From Thioclava dalianensis (GTDB lineage Bacteria > Pseudomonadota > Alphaproteobacteria > Rhodobacterales > Rhodobacteraceae): 64,000 nucleotides of DNA. Position numbers and translations under genes: made by a program. Positions 61,199 through 64,000 of the stretch are shown in pieces (position 1 is the first letter of the stretch; each line of letters begins with the position of its first letter). The notes under the pieces are model-generated. The model saw only the letters and a program-made list of their open reading frames with translations, did not search any database and was not told the DNA's origin. The stretch spans positions 1-64,000 of the forward strand of contig NZ_JHEH01000002.1 of NCBI RefSeq assembly GCF_000715505.1. The letters run 5' to 3'.

Positions 61199-62860
61199 TT
61201 ACATATTGGGATAGTTCGGACCGTCCCCGCCCTGCGGCGTAGTCCAGTTGATGTTCTGACTGGGATCCTTGATGTCGCAGGTCTTGCAATGCACGCAGTT
61301 CTGGAAGTTGATCTGGAACTTGGCGTCAGCCCCCTCTCCAATCACCTCATAGACACCTGCCGGGCAGTAGCGCTGCGCGGGCTCGTCGAATTTCGGCAGG
61401 TTGACCGAGATCGGGACCGAAGGATCCTTGAGATGCAGGTGGCAGGGCTGGCTTTCCTCGTGATTGGTGTTGGAAAAGCTCACATTGGTCAGCCGGTCGA
61501 AGCTCAGCTTGCCATCGGGCTTGGGGTAGTCGATCGGCTTGAACTTCGCGGCCTCACCGGTGGCGGCCGCATCCGATTTGCCATGCTTGAGCGTGCCAAA
61601 GAGCGAGAAGCCGAAGAGATCATTGGTCCACATATCGAGGCCGCCAAAGACCAGCGACGGCAAGAGCCCCCATTTCGACCACATCGGCTTGACGTTGCGC
61701 ACCTTCTTGAGGTCTTCCGCGATCGGACCCGAGCGCAGATCCTCTTCGTATTCCACGAGATCATCGCCCGCGCGGCCCGCCTTGATCGCCGCAGCCGCAG
61801 CCTCCGCTGCCGCAATGCCTGACAGCATCGCGTTGTGGTTACCTTTGATGCGCGGCACGTTCACCAGCCCCGCCGAGCAACCCAACAGGACCGCGCCGGG
61901 CGCTGTGACCTTCGGGATCGACTGCCAGCCGCCCTCCGAGATCGCGCGCGCACCGTAGGCGACGCGTTTGCCGCCCTCCAGCAGCTCGGCCACCATCGGA
62001 TGATGCTTGAAGCGCTGGAATTCCATATAGGGGTAGAGATGCGGGTTCTGGTAGTTGAGATGCACCACGAAGCCCACATAGACCTGATTGTTCTCGAGAT
62101 GGTAGATGAACGACCCGCCGCCCGCATTCTTGCCCAGCGGCCAGCCCATCGTGTGGGTCACGGTGCCCTCGCGATGCTTGGCCGGGTCGATCTCCCAGAT
62201 CTCTTTCATGCCGAGGCCGAATTTCTGCGGGCAATGGCCGTCCGAGAGGTTGAACTTCTCCATGATGACCTTGGCCAGCGAGCCGCGCACGCCCTCGCCG
62301 AGCATCACGTATTTGCCGCGTAGCTCCATGCCCGGCTCATAGCCCGGCCCTTCGGTGCCATCGGAGTTGCGCCCGAATTCACCCGCCACGACGCCCGCAA
62401 CACGGTCTTGACCGTTCGCATCCTTGTCCCAGACGATCTCCGAGGCCGCCATGCCGGGGAAGACCTCGACACCCATCTCTTCGGCCTGCTCGGCCATCCA
62501 GCGGCAGACATTGCCCATCGAGACGATGTAATTGCCGTGATTGTTCATCAGGGGCGGCATCGGCCAGTTCGGCACGCGCAACGCCCCGGCCTCGCCCAGA
62601 ACATAGAAATTGTCTTTTTTCACCGGCACCTTGATCGGCGCACCGCGGTCTTTCCAATCAGGGATCAGCGCATCGAGCCCCTTCGTGTCGAGCACGGCAC
62701 CCGACAGGATATGCGCTCCCACCTCGGAGCCCTTCTCAAGCACGACCACCTCAAGTTCGGGGTCGATCTGCTTGAGTCGGATCGCAGCCGACAGACCCGC
62801 AGGCCCTGCGCCCACGATCACAACATCATATTCCATCGACTCGCGCGTGACTTCGGCCAT
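61199..62860 (-). CDS. Electron transfer flavoprotein-ubiquinone oxidoreductase
   Basis: A 553-residue flavo-iron-sulfur protein that passes electrons from ETF (beta-oxidation, amino acid and choline catabolism) to ubiquinone. The FAD motif is VVIVGAGPAGLSAAIRL (about 14-30), and the C-terminal 4Fe-4S site has CPAGVYEV with CVHCKTCDIKDP. The ubiquinone-binding GCSAGLVNVPRIKG region is present. The length fits the family (about 550). No etfAB is in the window. Confidence 0.96.
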   Translation of the reverse strand: MAEVTRESMEYDVVIVGAGPAGLSAAIRLKQIDPELEVVVLEKGSEVGAHILSGAVLDTKGLDALIPDWKDRGAPIKVPVKKDNFYVLGEAGALRVPNWPMPPLMNNHGNYIVSMGNVCRWMAEQAEEMGVEVFPGMAASEIVWDKDANGQDRVAGVVAGEFGRNSDGTEGPGYEPGMELRGKYVMLGEGVRGSLAKVIMEKFNLSDGHCPQKFGLGMKEIWEIDPAKHREGTVTHTMGWPLGKNAGGGSFIYHLENNQVYVGFVVHLNYQNPHLYPYMEFQRFKHHPMVAELLEGGKRVAYGARAISEGGWQSIPKVTAPGAVLLGCSAGLVNVPRIKGNHNAMLSGIAAAEAAAAAIKAGRAGDDLVEYEEDLRSGPIAEDLKKVRNVKPMWSKWGLLPSLVFGGLDMWTNDLFGFSLFGTLKHGKSDAAATGEAAKFKPIDYPKPDGKLSFDRLTNVSFSNTNHEESQPCHLHLKDPSVPISVNLPKFDEPAQRYCPAGVYEVIGEGADAKFQINFQNCVHCKTCDIKDPSQNINWTTPQGGDGPNYPNM

Positions 62861-63033
62861 ATTTCATCCTCTGGCTGCTCGCTACAGGTTCAACGTCTGA
62901 CGTAGCGCAAGCTGCGCAAGGAGGCAATTGTTACGCCGCGATGCCGCGCAACATTGTTTCGCCGATGGAGGCATATCTGCACGCGCCCGCCCCCTCGTTT
63001 CACACTGCTTTTGACGAAATTAGGGCGGAAGGC

Positions 63034-63064
63034 TTGACTTCTGGGGGGCAGAAAAGATTTAGAT
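63034..63064 (+). promoter_or_regulatory. Candidate promoter of greA
   Basis: TTGACT (63034-63039), an 18 to 19-base spacer and TTTAGA/TTAGAT (63058-63064), about 40 bases before the greA ATG. Confidence 0.45.
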
Positions 63065-63103
63065 GCCCTGAATTGGAGTTTTCTCCGAGTTCAGGAGCCT
63101 TCC

Positions 63104-63574
63104 ATGGAAAAAGTGCCTTTGACGCGCGCCGGGCATGACGCGCTTAGTCAAGAATTGAAAAAACTGAAGTCTCAGGAGCGTCCTGCGATCATCGCGGCGA
63201 TTGCGGAGGCGCGTGAGCTGGGCGATCTCTCGGAGAATGCCGAGTATCATTCCGCACGCGAGAAGCAGGGCTTCATCGAGGGGCGGATCAAGGAACTTGA
63301 AGGGATCTTGGGCCGTGCCGAGGTGATCGACCCGAGCAAGTTTTCGGGCGGCGTCAAGTTTGGCGCGACCGTGACCATCGTTGATGAAGACACGGACGAA
63401 GAAAAGACCTACCAGATCGTGGGTGAGCCCGAAGCGGATCTCGAAAAGGGCAAGTTGAACCTGAAATCCCCCCTCGCCCGGTCGCTGATCGGCAAGGAAG
63501 AAGGGGATACGGTCGATGTACGTACCCCCGGCGGCACGCGCAGCTACGAAATCCTCACGGTCAAGTTCGCCTGA
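63104..63574 (+). CDS. greA: Transcription elongation factor GreA
   Basis: A 156-residue protein that rescues backtracked RNA polymerase by stimulating transcript cleavage. The N-terminal coiled coil (about 8-75) has the acidic tip ELGDLSENAEYHSAREKQ (Asp41/Glu44-type residues), and the C-terminal FKBP-like domain has VGEPEADLEKGKLNLKSPLARSLIGKEEGD. CAGGAG precedes the ATG. The length matches E. coli GreA (158). Confidence 0.97.
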   Translation: MEKVPLTRAGHDALSQELKKLKSQERPAIIAAIAEARELGDLSENAEYHSAREKQGFIEGRIKELEGILGRAEVIDPSKFSGGVKFGATVTIVDEDTDEEKTYQIVGEPEADLEKGKLNLKSPLARSLIGKEEGDTVDVRTPGGTRSYEILTVKFA

Positions 63575-63599
63575 CCGCCCTCACTAGCCGGAGCCCTCA

Positions 63600-64000
63600 A
63601 TGGCCACGCCCTCGGATCGGACCAGCTTTTCCCCTGCCCCTCCGGGCGGGCCGCATAGCGCAGGCACGCGGACGCCCGATGCCCCTGCGATGCGCGGGCC
63701 GGGCTTCGTCGAGTGGGTTGCGCTGGCGCTCTCGCTGCTGTGGCTCGTCTTCGTCGTGGGCTTTTGGTTTTTCGCGCCCGGTGCTGCTGGCGCGCTGTCG
63801 CTGTTCAATACGGTCAGCCTTGTCGTGGCCATGGCGCTGCCGATCACGATGATCTGGGTGGCCGCGATCACCGCGCGCAACACCCGCGAGATGCGTGCCG
63901 AGGCGCAGGCGCTCAAGCAATCGATCGAAGCGATGCGGATGGCGTGGCTCAATCAGCAGGCGCTGCGCACGGATCAGTCGATGGAGAAAAAGCTCGACGA
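63600..64000 (+). CDS. Membrane protein, N-terminal part (cut by window edge)
   Basis: The frame is open from ATG at 63600 to the end of the window (133 codons). The first 30 residues are Pro/Gly-rich, then two hydrophobic helices follow (about 37-60 and 67-90). A helical charged region follows (TARNTREMRAEAQALKQSIEAMRMAWL). CCGGAG lies upstream. It begins 26 bases after greA. I cannot assign a family; the part after the window is needed. Confidence 0.65.
   Translation, partial: MATPSDRTSFSPAPPGGPHSAGTRTPDAPAMRGPGFVEWVALALSLLWLVFVVGFWFFAPGAAGALSLFNTVSLVVAMALPITMIWVAAITARNTREMRAEAQALKQSIEAMRMAWLNQQALRTDQSMEKKLD

Overview
The window is a high-GC chromosomal segment of an alphaproteobacterium, almost certainly a member of the Rhodobacteraceae. 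The evidence is the mix of family markers: an Mcl1-type malyl-CoA lyase, a VPLPA-CTERM surface protein, a TIGR02302-family giant protein, the argH-lptM-lysA block, DUF1150, DUF465 and DUF2007 small proteins, phaA-phaB, and a dispersed intergenic repeat ending in a GAGGTATTTGGGYCAAGATGAAG-like box that I associate with this family. The genus cannot be fixed from the sequence. Gene density is about one per kb. There is no prophage, IS element, CRISPR array, plasmid or rRNA. The only tRNA I found is tRNA-Leu(UAA).

Layout. 1-13 kb: end of guanine deaminase, an orphan VPLPA-CTERM exported protein, an acyl-CoA synthetase, an ABC exporter, tRNA-Leu, a PaaG-type enoyl-CoA isomerase, a class I basic amino acid decarboxylase, the cytochrome c maturation pair ccmF-ccmH, a META-domain lipoprotein and a GFA-fold protein. 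12.4-14.1 kb: a MarR repressor divergent from a DMT transporter, with two perfect 16-bp palindromes between them; the transporter frame is broken by an 85-bp tandem duplication. 14.1-18.6 kb: pheS and pheT with three small genes between them (DUF2513, ASCH, YrhK). 19-31 kb: a P-loop kinase, a ThiE-like protein, TrmJ, alr-mlaE-mlaF, a coiled-coil membrane protein and a PqiA-like protein, DUF1150-hsp20, purE-purK, rpmI-rplT and pyruvate kinase. 30.6-33.5 kb: an N-formylglutamate hydrolase-like protein and two adjacent membrane-anchored proteins that appear to share an RTX-type C-terminal module.

33.5-40.5 kb: a D-glutamate/D-amino-acid operon (dgcN-dgcA-dat) divergent from mcl1, then accA, a PPOX protein and an acyltransferase. 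40.4-49.5 kb: ftsE-ftsX, a zinc-ribbon membrane protein, the TIGR02302 protein, lysA, the 34-residue lipoprotein lptM, argH and a TlpA-like thioredoxin. 49.9-52.2 kb: a PAS protein divergent from a stand-alone EAL phosphodiesterase. 52.4-58.6 kb: phaA-phaB with an intrinsic terminator between them, a DMT exporter, small DUF465 and DUF2007 genes, a TrmN6-like methyltransferase, polyprenyl diphosphate synthase and ispE. 58.6-64 kb: a TPR protein, a candidate 49-codon gene with its own promoter and terminator, ETF-QO, greA and the start of a membrane protein.

How it fits together. Most of the window is housekeeping: translation (pheST, rpmI, rplT, tRNA-Leu), purine, lysine, arginine and isoprenoid synthesis, envelope lipid transport, and acetyl-CoA carbon handling (phaAB, accA, mcl1, ETF-QO, pyruvate kinase). 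I see no large undescribed system. The most interesting items are small: the 49-codon gene, the pair of RTX-module membrane proteins with a hairpin over one ribosome binding site, the duplication in the MarR-controlled transporter, the low-GC gene inside pheST, and the terminator inside phaAB.
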